Assembly: GCA_007449985.2 (NCBI GenBank)
Contig: VIIQ02000015.1
Coordinates: 496,001-560,000 of the forward strand
Direction: 5' to 3'
DNA: 64,000 nucleotides
DNA from: Desmodesmus armatus
Taxonomy: Eukaryota > Chlorophyta > Chlorophyceae > Sphaeropleales > Scenedesmaceae
The notes beneath the pieces are model-generated. The model was not told the DNA's origin and did not search any database. It saw only the letters and a list, made by a program, of their open reading frames with translations. A program made the position numbers and the translations under genes. Below are positions 10,947 to 22,693 of this stretch, in pieces (within the stretch, counting starts at the first letter, position 1; every line of letters begins with the position of its first letter).

Positions 10947-13900
10947 CTACCACGCAAAGTACAAGTTGTGCAGCCCCGGCAGCAGCAGCTGCAGCACTTC
11001 TGCTGCTTCCCCTTCACCCAGGCTGAGATACACGTGTTCAAACGAGGCCTTCAAGCGTTCCAACCTTTTCAGCCACCCAGCAGCATCTCGAGGTGCCTCT
11101 ACCTCTTCCTGCTGCTGCCGCTGCTGCTGGGCGTCCTGCAGCTTTCGCACAAGCACCAACATGCGCTGCTGTGCTGCGTCTGACAAGCCGCAGCCGCTGC
11201 TACCCCCTGCAACATGCTGTTCGGCACTCCTGCTGGACAGCGTGGCGTGAGGGGCGGTACTATCCACAGTCAGAACACCCCCAACTGCACCCTCCACTCT
11301 CAGGGACCCTACTAGCTTTTCAAGCTGCTGCTGTTGCTGTTGCTGGTGGTGCTGCTGCTGCCCAGCGGTAAGTTCTGCCCCCTTCTGCTGGACGGCACAG
11401 ACCAGCCCTTCTTGCTGCATGCTGTCGCCTAGAGCAGTAAGGATGGTGCCTGCAACCATCTTTAGGGCTACGGTCCACTGGCCTTGCATCTCCCCTGTGG
11501 TGTGCACGCGCACTGTGTCGTGCTGTGGCATGCGCTCTGGGCTCACGAAGTGCAGCGAGCGCAGCGCTGTGTGCCGCGCGGCGGCAAACCCCAGCAGTAG
11601 CAGTGCTGGTTCGATGAGCCTGGCCTTGAGCGTACTGGCCATTTCCGGAAGAGGGGGCCTGGCACGGTCAAAGGAGCTGCGTTCGAGGGCCCAGCAGCTG
11701 CCGTTGTCTGCAAAGTCAAGAGCAGTCAGGTGCTGGAGCTTTGCAAGGCTCATCAAAAACTGAGCCCAGGGAGTTTGAACTCCGCCGCTGTTGGGTGCTG
11801 CTGCTGTAGCTGGTGGTAGTAGTTGCTGCCTGCTGCTGCTTGCGATAGCACCACTGCCACCCATAGGCAGCTGCACATGTGGGCTGACAGCAGCGGCTTG
11901 CCGTAATGATTCTGCAATTGGTGCTGCTGCTGCCAGAAGCTCCCTGCAAAACCACACACACAGCAACAGCAGCAGCAGCAGCACAAACGGAAGGGTGCAC
12001 AGCGCGAACACAGTCAGCCACAAGCCGGTGCAAGATAGAACACCGAAGCAGTTCGCAAGAAATGCCTGATCTACAGGGTGTTCAGCACTGATACTGCCTG
12101 TCTGTGGGTGTTGCTGCTGCTGCTCATACACACTGTGCCGTCATAATGATCACGTCCGTTCTCCCTTGCCAACAGGCTAAGCTAGCATGGCACCCCAGCT
12201 CACACCAGTGCAGCGCTGCTGGAATAGTACATTGATGGTGCTGCTGTTGCACAAGCCAAGCCAGCAGTGCCAGCCAAGCTTCTTGTCACCTGGTTATGAT
12301 GTTGGAAAACGGTCCACAGGGTTCTGTTGCAGCCAGCCTGTTCTGGCGAACACTGGGTGGCTCTGGCAGGCTCCAAGGCTACTGCTGTTCATGTTGGTGT
12401 ACAGTCCAACCCTTGCTACCAGGCCAAGCAAACGCTTTGCTCTTTCTTTATCCTCATATTGTCACCTTGCGAGCCAGGCGCATTCTCACCTGCTTATGAT
12501 GTCATCGACGGCTTGCACAGCTAGGTCTTGAGCCTCAGGGCCGGGTGTCTCTGCTGTAGACTCCTCCTCACCCTTCTCCTTGGCAGCAGCAGCCTTTGGA
12601 GCATCGATGCGTAGCCAGCCCTTCAGCAGGTCAGACATGCTGCACGGGAAGGGGCATGCAGGTGGGGTGGCATATACACGGCAGAGTTGGCAGGATGTAG
12701 GGAGTTCGTCGGCGCAAGAATAGACGGCAGCATTGACCAGGAAGGCACTCATCAGGGAGAAACATTACTGCGCAGTGCACAGCAGCATTGCCATGCTCCA
12801 AAACATCAAGCATTCAGGCATGTTGTATCAACACACTGAACCTGCGCATGGATGGAGGGTGCCTGTGCAAAGTGCGCAATAAGCGCGCACATGTGCAGCA
12901 CACAGTGTGTGGACACAAACTGCACCATGCTCAAAATGCGCATGGACATATGGATCATTAGCCTACATATGGATCCTGCAGGTCCGTGAACCTTGACCAA
13001 CTGGGCTGGGTAAAGGAGTACGAATAAACGAATAAACAGGCAAAAACAATGGCGGGCACGGCGTCTGCTTTGTGCTGCTACTCACCTCCTGTCCATGATC
13101 ACGCAATTCAGCACCAGGTGCCTCAACTGCGTCATGCCGCACACTACAATGTGGTCGGCATCCGCAGGGCCGAGTAAGTTCAGTGACAAATCCAGCTTGG
13201 TAAGGCTCGACAGCTGCTGCAGCGGCTGCAGCTCCGTGAAACTCTTGCTGCGTGTGGTGGATGCCAGGCTGAGGTTTTGAAGATACGGTGTGAACGTTGC
13301 AAGCGCGTGTATAGCCACGGGCTCGAGTCGGCATCGAGACATATCGAGGCGGGTGAGGGTCGTCAAGTTGGACAGCGCTGCAGTGGCCGTTGCAGTTTTC
13401 AATTCAACACCTGTGAAATGAAGGCAAAATGGCAGCGATGGCAGCAGCAGAGTGGCAACAAAGGTTGTTGAGTGTTGGCCATCCGATGCAATGATTGCAG
13501 GCTTGTGCGCTCACCGCGACACAGCAACATGCTGGCGAGGGGGCAGCACAGTACAAACCAGAAAAGTCAACGGCAGAGCAATAGACTGCAGTACACCGCA
13601 ACACAGTACAGGATGTGAGGGGCAGAGCCCCATCTTCGTCAGTTTCAAGCAAGCCAGGATTGCAACACAAAGGACTCCTTCAAACTGGTTGGAAGTTCTA
13701 TCGGATGGCAGCAGCCTTGTTCACCCAGCGCCACCAAGGGCGCAACCAAAGTGCAACCAAGTAAGCGGTGGTCAACCGACCACCCACATGTGTACACCTT
13801 CCTTTCCATCAGTCACAAGCCAGCTGGCACCAAGTGTTCTGGGCATTTGTAAAGGTCGCCGCCTTGTTGCCACTGCAACATGTTGAGCAAAGCGCACAAA

Positions 13901-16900
13901 CAAATCAACTTGACGCATTACATCACCGCCCTCACCTGTTGCCCTGAGGTCGAGCTCTTGCAGGTCAGTCAGGCAGCTGAGCTGTCCCAGGCCCCAGTCA
14001 TTCACCATGGCCAGCCAGGCCAGATTCAGCTTGCGCAGGCGGGGCGCAGCAGCAGCTAGGGTCGGCATTGCGGCCTGGAGCAGTCAGCAGAGGTGCAAGA
14101 AGGTTGCTCAGGGGTAAGACTGCAAAGGAATGAATGTCAGCTTGCGCAGCCGGGGCCCCCGCCGTGCAGCAGCAGCAAGGGGTGGCATCCGCGGCCTGCA
14201 GAGGGTGCACCCAGACGTGCAACGATGTATTTCAGGGCTGCGAGCGCAAGGGGTTCGAAGCATGCCACGGCTCGCGAAGGCGGGGCGCAGCAGCAGTCAG
14301 GTTCGTTCTGGCGGCCTGCAGAGGGTGCAGCCAGAGGTGCAACACAGTGTTCCAGTGGTGCAAAAGGCAGGTCCAGGGCTGTGAGGGCTGTCAGTGGTGC
14401 CGCGCTTGAACAGACCTTCCTTGCCAACACGTCCCCCCCCCCACCCCACCCACACACAGTGTGCGCCACTACACGAGCTGCCTACCCCCTGGCGCACCCC
14501 CACACCCCCCCCATACACACACCTGTGTGATGGACACATTGCCTTGCAGGTCCAAGGCTGTGAGGGTGTGAGTGCGGTGAGTGCAGCAACAGATCAATCC
14601 TGCGTTCACGCCCTCCCTTCACTCCCCCCCCCACCACACCCACCCACACGCTGGATGTGGCACTACGCGAGCTGCCCCCCCCCCCCCCCGCCAACACACC
14701 TGTGTGATGGACACGTTGCCTTGCAGATCGAGGGCCGTGAGGGCTGTGAGTGACGCCAGTGCAGCCATGCCGTCATCAGTCACATGTCCATCGTTGTGGA
14801 CGTTCAGCGCCTCCAAGTTGAGCAGTGCGTCGCAGATGAACTGCAGAAATAACACACGGGCAACAAGCAGCGCGCCGACATCAATCAGTCCATCAACATT
14901 TTGAACAATCAGCGCCGTGAGGCGCGGAGGTTGAGCAAAGCATTGCAGACAAACTGCAGACGCAAACAACACATGATTAGCAAGCAGCCATGCCAACTTG
15001 AGCATCAGTAAGCCAGTCACATGGCTATCGTAGTGGACGTCTCCCAGTGCCTGTGAGGGCAGCACCAGCTCCCATAAGCTGGTGAGTGGAGCCAACCATG
15101 CGGGTCATGTGACCCCTCACCATTGATCAAAGCATGTACCCCCCCCCCCCCGCACCCCCAACTATTGAAACCCTATAGCTCACACAGCACACACAACTGC
15201 CCCCTATTCCCTGATCATGAACACCAAACCAACCAAAAGGGGAAAAGGTATCGAGGAAAAATAGTATAAAATATAGGGAATACATCGGTAACCCACCTGC
15301 AGCCCCTGATCTCCTAGTGCCTGTGAGGGCAGTACCAGTTCCCGTAGGCTGGTCAGGGGGGCCAGCCCTGCAGCTCCTGTCACCCCAATGGCTGAGGCGT
15401 TGCTCTCCAGTGTGAGGTGAGTGAGGGCAGGCATGACACACAGCCCCAGGCAGCAGGCGTCCCTGTCACTCACATCATCCAACTGGACCTGTGTGTGTGG
15501 GAGGGGGGGGGGGATGTCACGCAATGCGTGTGTGTGTGTGTGTGGGGGGGGGGGGGAGGGATCAACATGTGTGAGTGTGTGTTTCGGAGGGGGGAGGGGT
15601 TGTGATTTCTGCTATTGAGAGAGCAAGTGGGACAAAGCGTGTGAGGGCGGGGACAAAGCGTGTGAGGGCGGGATGACTCACAGCCCCAAGCAGCAAGTGT
15701 CCCTGTCACTTACATCATCCAACTGGACCTGTGTGTGCGTGTGTGTTAGGCAGTGAGGTTGCATGCGTAGCTGGCATACTAAGCACATGCGAGGCACATG
15801 CCAGCAAATCAGAAGGGACACCAACATAGTCCTACAAAGATGGTCAAACTATGACGGTGATCAAGGGCGCGTATGTGTGTGTGTGGGGGGGGGGGGATAT
15901 GCTTTGGTCTACCCTACACACAAGTAAACAGTGAGGCATGAACGTTGGATCTGTACGTGATGCCAGCCATGAGCTTCTGCACCCCTATTATTTGAAACCA
16001 AGTATTCAAAACTGCAGGTGATGCTGCCTCACCTTGAGTGTGTGTAGGTGCTGTAGGGCATGGCCTCCCCCATGCAGTCCCTGCCATAGCTTCACACGCG
16101 CCACCTGCATCCATGCAGAAACAATTGTGACAAATTGTTTTCAGGAGCCAAGGTCGACTGTGCCAATATGTGTGCTGGCACCAGCCAATCACTGACACCA
16201 TGGGGAAAGGGAAAGCCAAGCATTGAGGTGAAGTGACCGCGGGGGGGAGGGGGGAGGGGAGGGGGAGCTTCAGGATTGTCTGAAGTCGATCAAACATGCG
16301 ACCGCCTGGCAGCGACAGCCAAGTGCTATAAACAAGCAGATCAAACGTCCTTGTTCACTGAACGAACATCATAACCCGCAGCTAGCATCCCCCACAGTCA
16401 CCTGGCCCAATCTTGACCTCATTGCTGCTCCTGCTGCTGGTGCACTGAAGCCGTGGTGGCTGAAGTAAAACTCAGTCACTGTCAGGCTGGCCAGCTGCCT
16501 GCTGTGTGCTGCAAGCCAGGCCTTGAACCCATCTGCTGCAGCACCTGTGGGGTGGGGTGGGTGGGAGGGAGGGAGGGCAGGGAAGAGGGTTCAGTGCACC
16601 AACTGAGAGGGGGTGGCGCGGGGGGGGGGGGGGGGGCGTTCTTGTGATTGTGGGTGGGTAGGGGGAATGGGTGCCAAAGTAGTGGTGGCGGGCGGAAGGG
16701 AGGAGGGAGGAGGGGATCACCGCCTCACAACATGACATGCAGCCTAGCCTATTTGTGACTGCTAAGTGAGTGTCATGCTGGCCAGCTGCCTGTGTTGCCA
16801 GCCACACACTGGAGCTGTCAGCTGCAGCACCTGTGGTGGGGCTTGGTGGGCTGACAGCTGCAGCACCTGTGGTGGGGCTTGGTGGGCTGGAACCCCAAAG

Positions 16901-17337
16901 CCCACTCACAGCTGCATAGCTGCACATGCCTCCCAACACCTCCGCTCTTCCCTCAACGAATGATACTGTTGCTGTCACTGTTACATTCCGAAGGGCCCCC
17001 TTGCTGTCACTGCAGTAACAGTTTGACAGATAGTATGCATGCCAGTCAATCAGAGGCATTCTCTATGTTATCAAAACATGTTTGCGTCTGAGGGGGGGGG
17101 TGATACGGTAGTTGGGTGACAGGTGGGTGTACCTGAGTTGAGGCAGACTTCCAGGTCTGGGATGAGCATTGACAGGGCATGGCTCCGCCAGGCCTTGCAC
17201 ACCATACAAGCCACGAAACGCTCCTGTACGGTGAGGTGCAGCAGAACCTCCCTCCAGACGCCGGGAGGCAGCTCCCTGCTTTTGCCGCTGTCTGCTGGGA
17301 CAGTGAAGGATGGCTCTACTGTATCTATGAACGCCAT
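10947..17337 (-). CDS. F-box / leucine-rich repeat protein
   Basis: Probable substrate receptor of an SCF ubiquitin ligase. Nine exons: 17337-17133, 16544-16402, 16104-16033, 15488-15297, 14840-14700, 14074-13936, 13410-13086, 12639-12490 and 11943-10947. All phases agree and the total is exactly 787 codons plus stop. Seen: an N-terminal F-box (LPPGVWREVLLHLTVQER, then FVACMVCKAWRSHALS), an FKAWLAAHSRQLASLTV linker common in algal F-box proteins, then LRRs such as ALTHLTLESN, LTALTALDLQGN, RLRKLNLAW, LTRLDMSRC and LTKLDLSLNLLG. The last exon has one further LRR-like stretch (LQHLTALDFADN), then low-complexity Q-rich sequence with no domain I recognise. ATG 17337 follows a GTG codon in the same frame. 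Target unknown. Several decoy half-exons sit in its introns. Confidence 0.87.
14106..14335 (-). repeat. Two decoy copies of the 5' part of F-box gene exon 6
   Basis: Segments at about 14134-14205 and 14262-14330 repeat the acceptor and opening of the exon at 14074 (rich in CGCAG, RLRKL-like peptide lost). Both keep a CTCTGCAG acceptor and lie upstream of the real exon in transcription order. Confidence 0.7.
14341..14575 (-). repeat. Two decoy copies of the 3' part of F-box gene exon 5
   Basis: Segments near 14519-14573 and 14341-14400 repeat LTALDLQGNVSITQ or its remains. The first keeps a GTGTGTG donor. They lie downstream of the real exon (14840-14700). Confidence 0.75.
14915..14953 (-). 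repeat. Decoy copy of the 5' end of F-box gene exon 5
   Basis: A CTGCAG acceptor followed by FVCNALLNL, nearly matching the true exon start FICDALLNL at 14840, then a stop. Confidence 0.7.
15047..15093 (-). repeat. Decoy copy of the 3' part of F-box gene exon 4
   Basis: Peptide PLTSLWELVLPSQALGD repeats the end of the exon at 15488-15297, downstream of it. Confidence 0.75.
15655..15740 (-). repeat. Decoy copy of the 5' part of F-box gene exon 4
   Basis: Acceptor plus VQLDDVSDRDTCCLG at 15728 matches the real exon start at 15488; an in-frame stop follows. Next to it is a short direct repeat of GACAAAGCGTGTGAGGGCGG. Confidence 0.8.
16769..16890 (-). repeat. Decoy copies of the 5' part of F-box gene exon 2
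   Basis: Two AG-acceptor copies of the GCTGCAG exon start, about 36 bp apart, and one stretch matching the LASLTV region. They lie upstream of the real exon at 16544. Confidence 0.65.
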
Positions 17338-17599
17338 CACGCAAGAACTTTCACGCAGTTCAACGAATACTTCGTTTCAGCTAAGCTTCGCTCTGATCAT
17401 AGCGGACAACAGGAACAAGGAGGGATAGAGGTTTGAGAAAAGGCAAGATCACCAATACAGATCACCCTTCTCTTCCACCCCCCAGGGCTGAATGCACTGA
17501 TATTGCTTCTACTACTTCGATACACTAGCTTTGATCAAAGTGATTGCAACGACCAGAACAAAAATTCAGCGATGAAACCCTTGTCAAAGCCCTTGTCCA
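17338..17599. promoter_or_regulatory. 5' flank of the F-box gene
   Basis: AT-richer stretch between the F-box start codon and the LINE cluster; it probably holds the F-box promoter. No specific element was assigned. Confidence 0.35.
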
Positions 17600-19055
17600 A
17601 ACCATACGGTGTACTGCGCAAGTACAAGAGCCTTGTACACAGAGCGTTATGCAAGCCCAGCACCCAACCCATGTCCCACCGTTAGTCGGTTAGCTCTGGT
17701 TTTGTCACAAAGAGCCAAGCAGCCCAGCCGGCGTGCAGGCCCCCGGGGCCCGGCACCCAACCATTATTCCGCCAACAGTCAGTCGGTGTTTGTTACCAAG
17801 AGGCCCAGCCGACCCAATGAAAGCCCCAGCACCCAATTCATGTCCACCAGTCAGTCAATGTTCGTGCCCCAGCACCCAATTGAAGAAGAAGGGGTTACAT
17901 GGGCGGCTCACGCAGCTGCGCTGAAGCGACACCAGCATCGGAAGGGAACCAAGGATCATTTGCAGGACCTACAAGGACAGGAACGGACAGCACGGAAAGG
18001 AGAGAATCCGCCACCACAGGCGTCTGCAAAAGAGGCTGTCTGAAAGAAGTGGGCCACAGGCAAAGCTTCACGCTTGCCGTCAGTCAGTCAGTCCGTCAGT
18101 GTTCGTTACTACTACCTTACTGGATCAGGGCCTCACCTGATTGCCCTTTCAGGAGCCAAACAAGGCTCATAGGGCATAAGCACTCCTCAAAGGACTCGCA
18201 TGAGAGAGGCCTCAAGGACCCAGCCGACCCAAAGTTACAAAGAGGCCTCAAGGACCCAGCCGACCCAATGCAAGCCTCAAGACCCCATCCATGTCCCGCC
18301 CTTGTAAATCAAGGCGCCACCAATCCTACTCAGGACAGCCCAACCACCTATGGCACACAAGCTGTGGTAGCATGCAACATGCACAAGGCATAAAGCGAAC
18401 GGATGCGCAGCCAAGAGCGCACATGCACATGCTGACGCAGACAAGCACGCAGTGAAAGAGCTGACATTGCAATGCAAGCATGGCCAGTCAGTCACTCAGT
18501 GTTCGTTACAAAGAGGCCTCAAAGACCCAGCCGACCCGATGCAAGCCCCGGGACCCAATCCATGGCCGCACTCATTCACTCATTGTTTGTTACATTGAGA
18601 TCCCCGAAAGACCCAGCCCACACCATGTACGCTCAGGGACCCAAGCCATGTCCCTCCAACCATGGCCGCACTCACGCACTCACTCATTGTTCGTTACATT
18701 GAGATCCCCGAAAGACCCAGCCAACCCCATGCAAACCCAGGGACCCAATCCATGTCCCTCCAATGCAACTCAAGGCGCCACCTCCTTCACAACAGCAGCA
18801 CATCACCTGCAACGCCGCCGCCAGTCAGTCAGTCAGTGTTCGTTACAAAGAGGTCTCAAGGACCCAGCCAACCCGATGCAAGCCCCGGGACCCAATCCAT
18901 GTCCCGCCCTTGTGACTCAAGGCGCCACCAATCCTACTCAAGACAGCCCAACCACCTGTGGCACACAAGCTGTGTTAGCATGAAACACGCACAAGGCATA
19001 AAGCGAACGGATGCGCGGCCAAGAACGCACATGCACATGCTGACGCAGACAAGCA

Positions 19056-19072
19056 TGATCACTCTTGGCCGC
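19056..19072. repeat. Left target-site duplication of the family D insertion
   Basis: 17-bp direct repeat TGATCACTCTTGGCCGC, identical to 19781-19797, next to the tetranucleotide tail. Confidence 0.8.
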
Positions 19073-19639
19073 CGGTCAGTCAGTCAGTCAGTGTTCGTTA
19101 CAAAGAGGTCTCAAGGACCCAGCCAACCCGATGCAAGCCCCGGGACCCAAGCCATGTCCCGCCCTTGTAACTCAAGGCGCCACCAAACCTACTCAAGACA
19201 GCCCAACCACCTGTGGCACACAAGCCGCCAGTCAGTCAGTCAGTGTGTCAGTGTTCGTTACAAAGAGGCCTCAAGGACCCAGCCAACCCGATGCAAGCCC
19301 CGGGACCCAATCCATGTCCCGCCCTTGTAACTCAAGGCGCCACCAATCCTACTCAAGACAGCCCAACCACCTGTGGCACACAAGCTGTGTTAGCATGAAA
19401 CACGCACAAGGCATAAAGCGAACGGATGCGCGGCCAAGAACGCACATGCACATGCTGACGCAGACAAGCAGGCAGTGAAAGAGCTGACATGGCAATGCAA
19501 GCATGACTAGCTGACCCAACCCAAGCTGGCACATGCATCACTGCCCCCGCCCCGTCGGCTAACAGGGTAAAACAACCAGAAACACCAAGCACAACAGGAG
19601 ACATGCAAGGCAGTCAACCATCAGGCAAGGCCGGAGAAG

Positions 19640-19780
19640 CACAGTGAACTCCCAACAGATCACTGTTCACCCGCAAAAAAGGGTGGTCAGGGGCCAGCTG
19701 GGGGAACCAAGACGCTGGAGCCACACGCAACACAACAAAATCCTGCAACAACTCCCAAAAGCGGGCTACTGCCTGCCGCC
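19640..19780 (-). pseudogene. C-terminal coding remnant of LINE family D
   Basis: In one minus-strand frame the segment reads FWELLQDFVVLRVAPASWFP then HPFLRV. This matches the extreme C-terminus of the LINE protein at 54697-55060 and 60751-61228 (FWELLEDFVALEAAPKSWFP, HPFLCV). The copy is truncated upstream, so nothing functional remains. Its value is to tie the (GACT)n family to the other LINE families. Confidence 0.75.
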
Positions 19781-19797
19781 TGATCACTCTTGGCCGC
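19781..19797. repeat. Right target-site duplication of the family D insertion
   Basis: The matching 17-bp repeat, at the 5' end of the LINE copy and 59 bp before the first base of tRNA-Ala. Confidence 0.8.
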
Positions 19798-19856
19798 AGG
19801 ATGCTGCCAGTACAGGGAACCAGCCCCTGAGCTAGTGGCCACCAAACCAGTTACCA

Positions 19857-19929
19857 GGGGATGTAGCTCAAATGGTAGAGCGCCCGCTTAGCATGCGGGA
19901 GGCAGGGGGATCGATGCCCTCCATCTCCA
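19857..19929 (+). tRNA. tRNA-Ala (AGC)
   Basis: 73 nt folding as a full cloverleaf: acceptor GGGGATG with CATCTCC (one G-U), D stem GCTC/GAGC, anticodon stem CCCGC/GCGGG around TTAGCAT, T stem GGGGG/CCCTC, discriminator A, no intron. The anticodon AGC is typical of eukaryotic alanine tRNA. The T loop reads ATCGATG instead of TTCGA-type, so the B box is slightly off consensus, which could weaken transcription or mark a recent decay. The A box TAGCTCAAATGG is good. Confidence 0.93.
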
Positions 19930-20189
19930 ATGATGAACACGCATGTCTTGGTACACCAAGCTAAAGTGTCACCATTCATATTTATACAGGCACATAAAGC
20001 TGTGCAGCTGCGCACATTGCCATGCTGACACTGCTAGCCCCCAGCACTAAAATGCTTGTGGCCACCGGTGTTTTTTGCCCTGGGGAGCAGCCGCAGGAGC
20101 AAACGACACACCACCTGCACACAGATGGCGCCCATCGTCTTGATCAGCGTCATTCGTGGAAGGAAGATCTGCCAATAACAAACTTCCAC

Positions 20190-21208
20190 TCACCACCCAT
20201 ACAGTGCATACCCAGAGCACACATCAGCTGTAACACTCACACCACACCATGGCAGCGCCTGCAGCAGGCTGTGCTGCACTGCAGCAACACTACTGCTGCT
20301 GCTGCTGCTGCTACGGCCTGCAGGACCATCAGCCTTAGAACCCATGCTGCTACTGCCACTGCCGGCCACACCATTCAAGCTGGTGCTACAGCCGCCAGCC
20401 ACAGGTGTGACTCCTGCAACACCACTAGCACCAGCGGCAGTAGCACGGCGCAATCCGCTTGGCAGCCTTATGCTGACATACTTGACAGAAGACGAACCAC
20501 CAGCGACACAGAGAGCCCTATCACGACCACGACAAGCTGCTACCCTACCAGCTGCAACAGCAGCACACGCACTAGTGCCGCTGCTCGAGCAGCAGCCACT
20601 GCTGCTGCATCCACCTCCTGCCACTGCACCCCCTGCTGACAACTCCTGAGAGACCGTTGCACCAGACACCACAAAGTGTGACAAGTGTGGCATATGCCAC
20701 ATGGCCAACTGCAAAACCCTGGGGTTCAGGCATGGCAGGTGCTGCAGCTCCAAAGCCTGCAGACTCCTGAACCCTGTCAGCTCCTGCATCAACCCAACTG
20801 ATGCCTCCTCAGCTATCACTGCTGCTGCTGCTGCTGCTGCTGACGATGCACCCTGCCCAGCCGCCCCTGCTAATGCCTGCCCAGCGCCCTTACCACCCCT
20901 CCTGCTGGTAGTACTTGTACGCCTGCTGCTGCTGCTGCTGCTAGGCTGTACTGCCGGACATACCGCAGTGAGAGACCTCAAACATGGCCAGGCCTCCACT
21001 GCTGCCGCCCAGCCGCCAGCATTGCTGCCAGTGCTGCCACCGCCGCCCGGCAGTGCTGTGGCAGCAATGGTCACACTCTGCATACTGCTACCGGCTAAGC
21101 TGTCCACACTATCCAAGCGACAGTCCTGCAGGCACAGGGACTGCAGCCCTGCTGCCCTCCTGCTGTTGGGGCTGGGAGCTGGTGACACACTGCTGCCGCT
21201 GCTGCCCT

Positions 21209-21241
<33 letters not shown>

Positions 21242-22196
21242 GGCTTACCAGGTGCACCCTTTTGGCATCCAACACCCTGAGTCCCTCAGGTAGATAGTCC
21301 ACAGGCACTTCTAAAACTTCTGGTCCCACCTGGTGAACCCTTAAAACCTGCAGGCCCTGCATTGCCCTGAGACCTAGCCATGCTGATGCTGCTGGTGACA
21401 CTGGTGACGCTACCCCACTGCTGCCATTGCTGCCACTGCTGCCATTGGTAGCGTCACTGCTGCCACAAGGGGCGAAGTTCCCCACCAGCTTCAGCTCCCT
21501 CAAACTGCTGCCATTGCTGCCAGCTGCTGCTGCCAGCGGCAGCAGTGACGCCGTCGTCACTTCGACCCGCCCCAGCCCTGGCAGCAGCGTGAGTGACACC
21601 AGCTGCGGGTGACGCCCTTCTGCTGCTGCTGCTGTGATCGGCGTTGCTGCTGCTGCCACAAGAGCAGCAAAGTCTGCAGGCCTACTGCTGGTGGCCAAGA
21701 CTGTCAGCTTGAGTGCTGTGAGTGACGGCATTGCTGCCAGGGCGGCAGCAGTACTGGGTAGCTGCTCTGGATGAATTGCTGCCTGCAGGGAGGTGATACG
21801 GGGCAGTAGCTCTCCTGTTGGCCTCCTGCTGTAGCTGCTGAGCAGGATTGACAGCTCCTGCAGAAGCTGAGGAGTGCCCGCACTGCTGCCACTGCTGCCA
21901 TTGCTGCCGGCGGCAACGACGGCTGGGCGCTGCAAGCCAGCGTGGTAGGTAAGCATGATGGCGGGAGCTGGTGCTGAGCTGCTGCTGCTGTTGACCACAC
22001 TGCTGCTGCTGCTGGGGCTGGTAGTTGTGGCAGTTGCGGTTGCAGTGCCCCTGCTCCAACTCATGCAGCAGGGTGCACCCACCGTATCAATCTGCAGGTG
22101 CGCCAAGTGCGGCAGCTGCAGTAGCAGCCAGCTGCCGAGGTCATCCAAGCTCCTGAAGGCAGCTGCAGGAACCTTACCTCCCACCCCAGCCGCAGC

Positions 22197-22230
<34 letters not shown>

Positions 22231-22662
22231 TGGGCCAGGTGGGCGATTGAGACTGGACCAGGTCCCGCCCAGATGTTGGGGGTATGGGCCAGGGTCAACT
22301 GCTGCAGCTTGGGTGATGCAGCAGCAGCAGCCACTGCAGCCGCTAGCATACTGCCCTGCGCCTGCGCATGGCGTGCCGTCGCTGTGGCAGCTGCTGTCGC
22401 CCTGGCTGCTGCTGCTGCTGCAGCAGTGGCAGCAGCAGCACCGCCAGCTGCTGCTTGTGCAGCAACGTTGGCTGCAATGTAGGGGGGTGAGGGTGCTGCA
22501 ACTGCTGGTAGCTGTAGGGTGAGGTGTGTAAGGGCTGGGAAAGTGTGAGGGAGGTGTGTCATCGCGGCTGTGAAGGCGTCTGGGGTTGTGAGGGCGCCTG
22601 AGGGTGACCATGCACAGCTGAGGTCCAGGTGGCGGAGGCACTTGAACCCTGCTGCTGCTGAC

Positions 22663-22693
<31 letters not shown>

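Larger units (their letters stand above)
17600..19780 (-). mobile_element. Stack of 5'-truncated LINE copies with (GACT)n tails (family D)
   Basis: At least ten copies of a LINE 3' end, all minus strand. On the plus strand each copy opens with a GTCA/ACTC tetranucleotide run followed by TGTTCGTTAC and a shared body. Tail starts lie near 17685, 17778, 17850, 18081, 18487, 18570, 18672, 18822, 19073 and 19228. The body keeps the same landmarks as the LINE families at 52-61 kb: GGTGGCGCC, ATGGATTGG, CCCGG and CCTCTTTGTAAC. The block 19073-19780 is flanked by a 17-bp direct repeat (TGATCACTCTTGGCCGC at 19056-19072 and 19781-19797), as expected of target-primed reverse transcription. The longest copy reaches into the LINE coding region. 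The similarity was read by eye. Confidence 0.8.

Noticed and set aside
18472..19478. Repetitive ORFs (SVFVTKRPQGPSQPDASPG) as a secreted repeat protein
   Set aside because: The strand is antisense to the LINE copies and the frame arises from repeated 3' UTR sequence.
18000..19500. CRISPR-like array with regular GTCAGTCAGT spacers
   Set aside because: The units are 100-400 bp, of uneven length and homologous to each other; they are stacked LINE ends in a eukaryote.
20344..22522. Plus-strand ORFs rich in Leu and Ala
   Set aside because: They are antisense shadows of the large minus-strand LRR exon, whose GCA/CTG repeats stay open in several frames.
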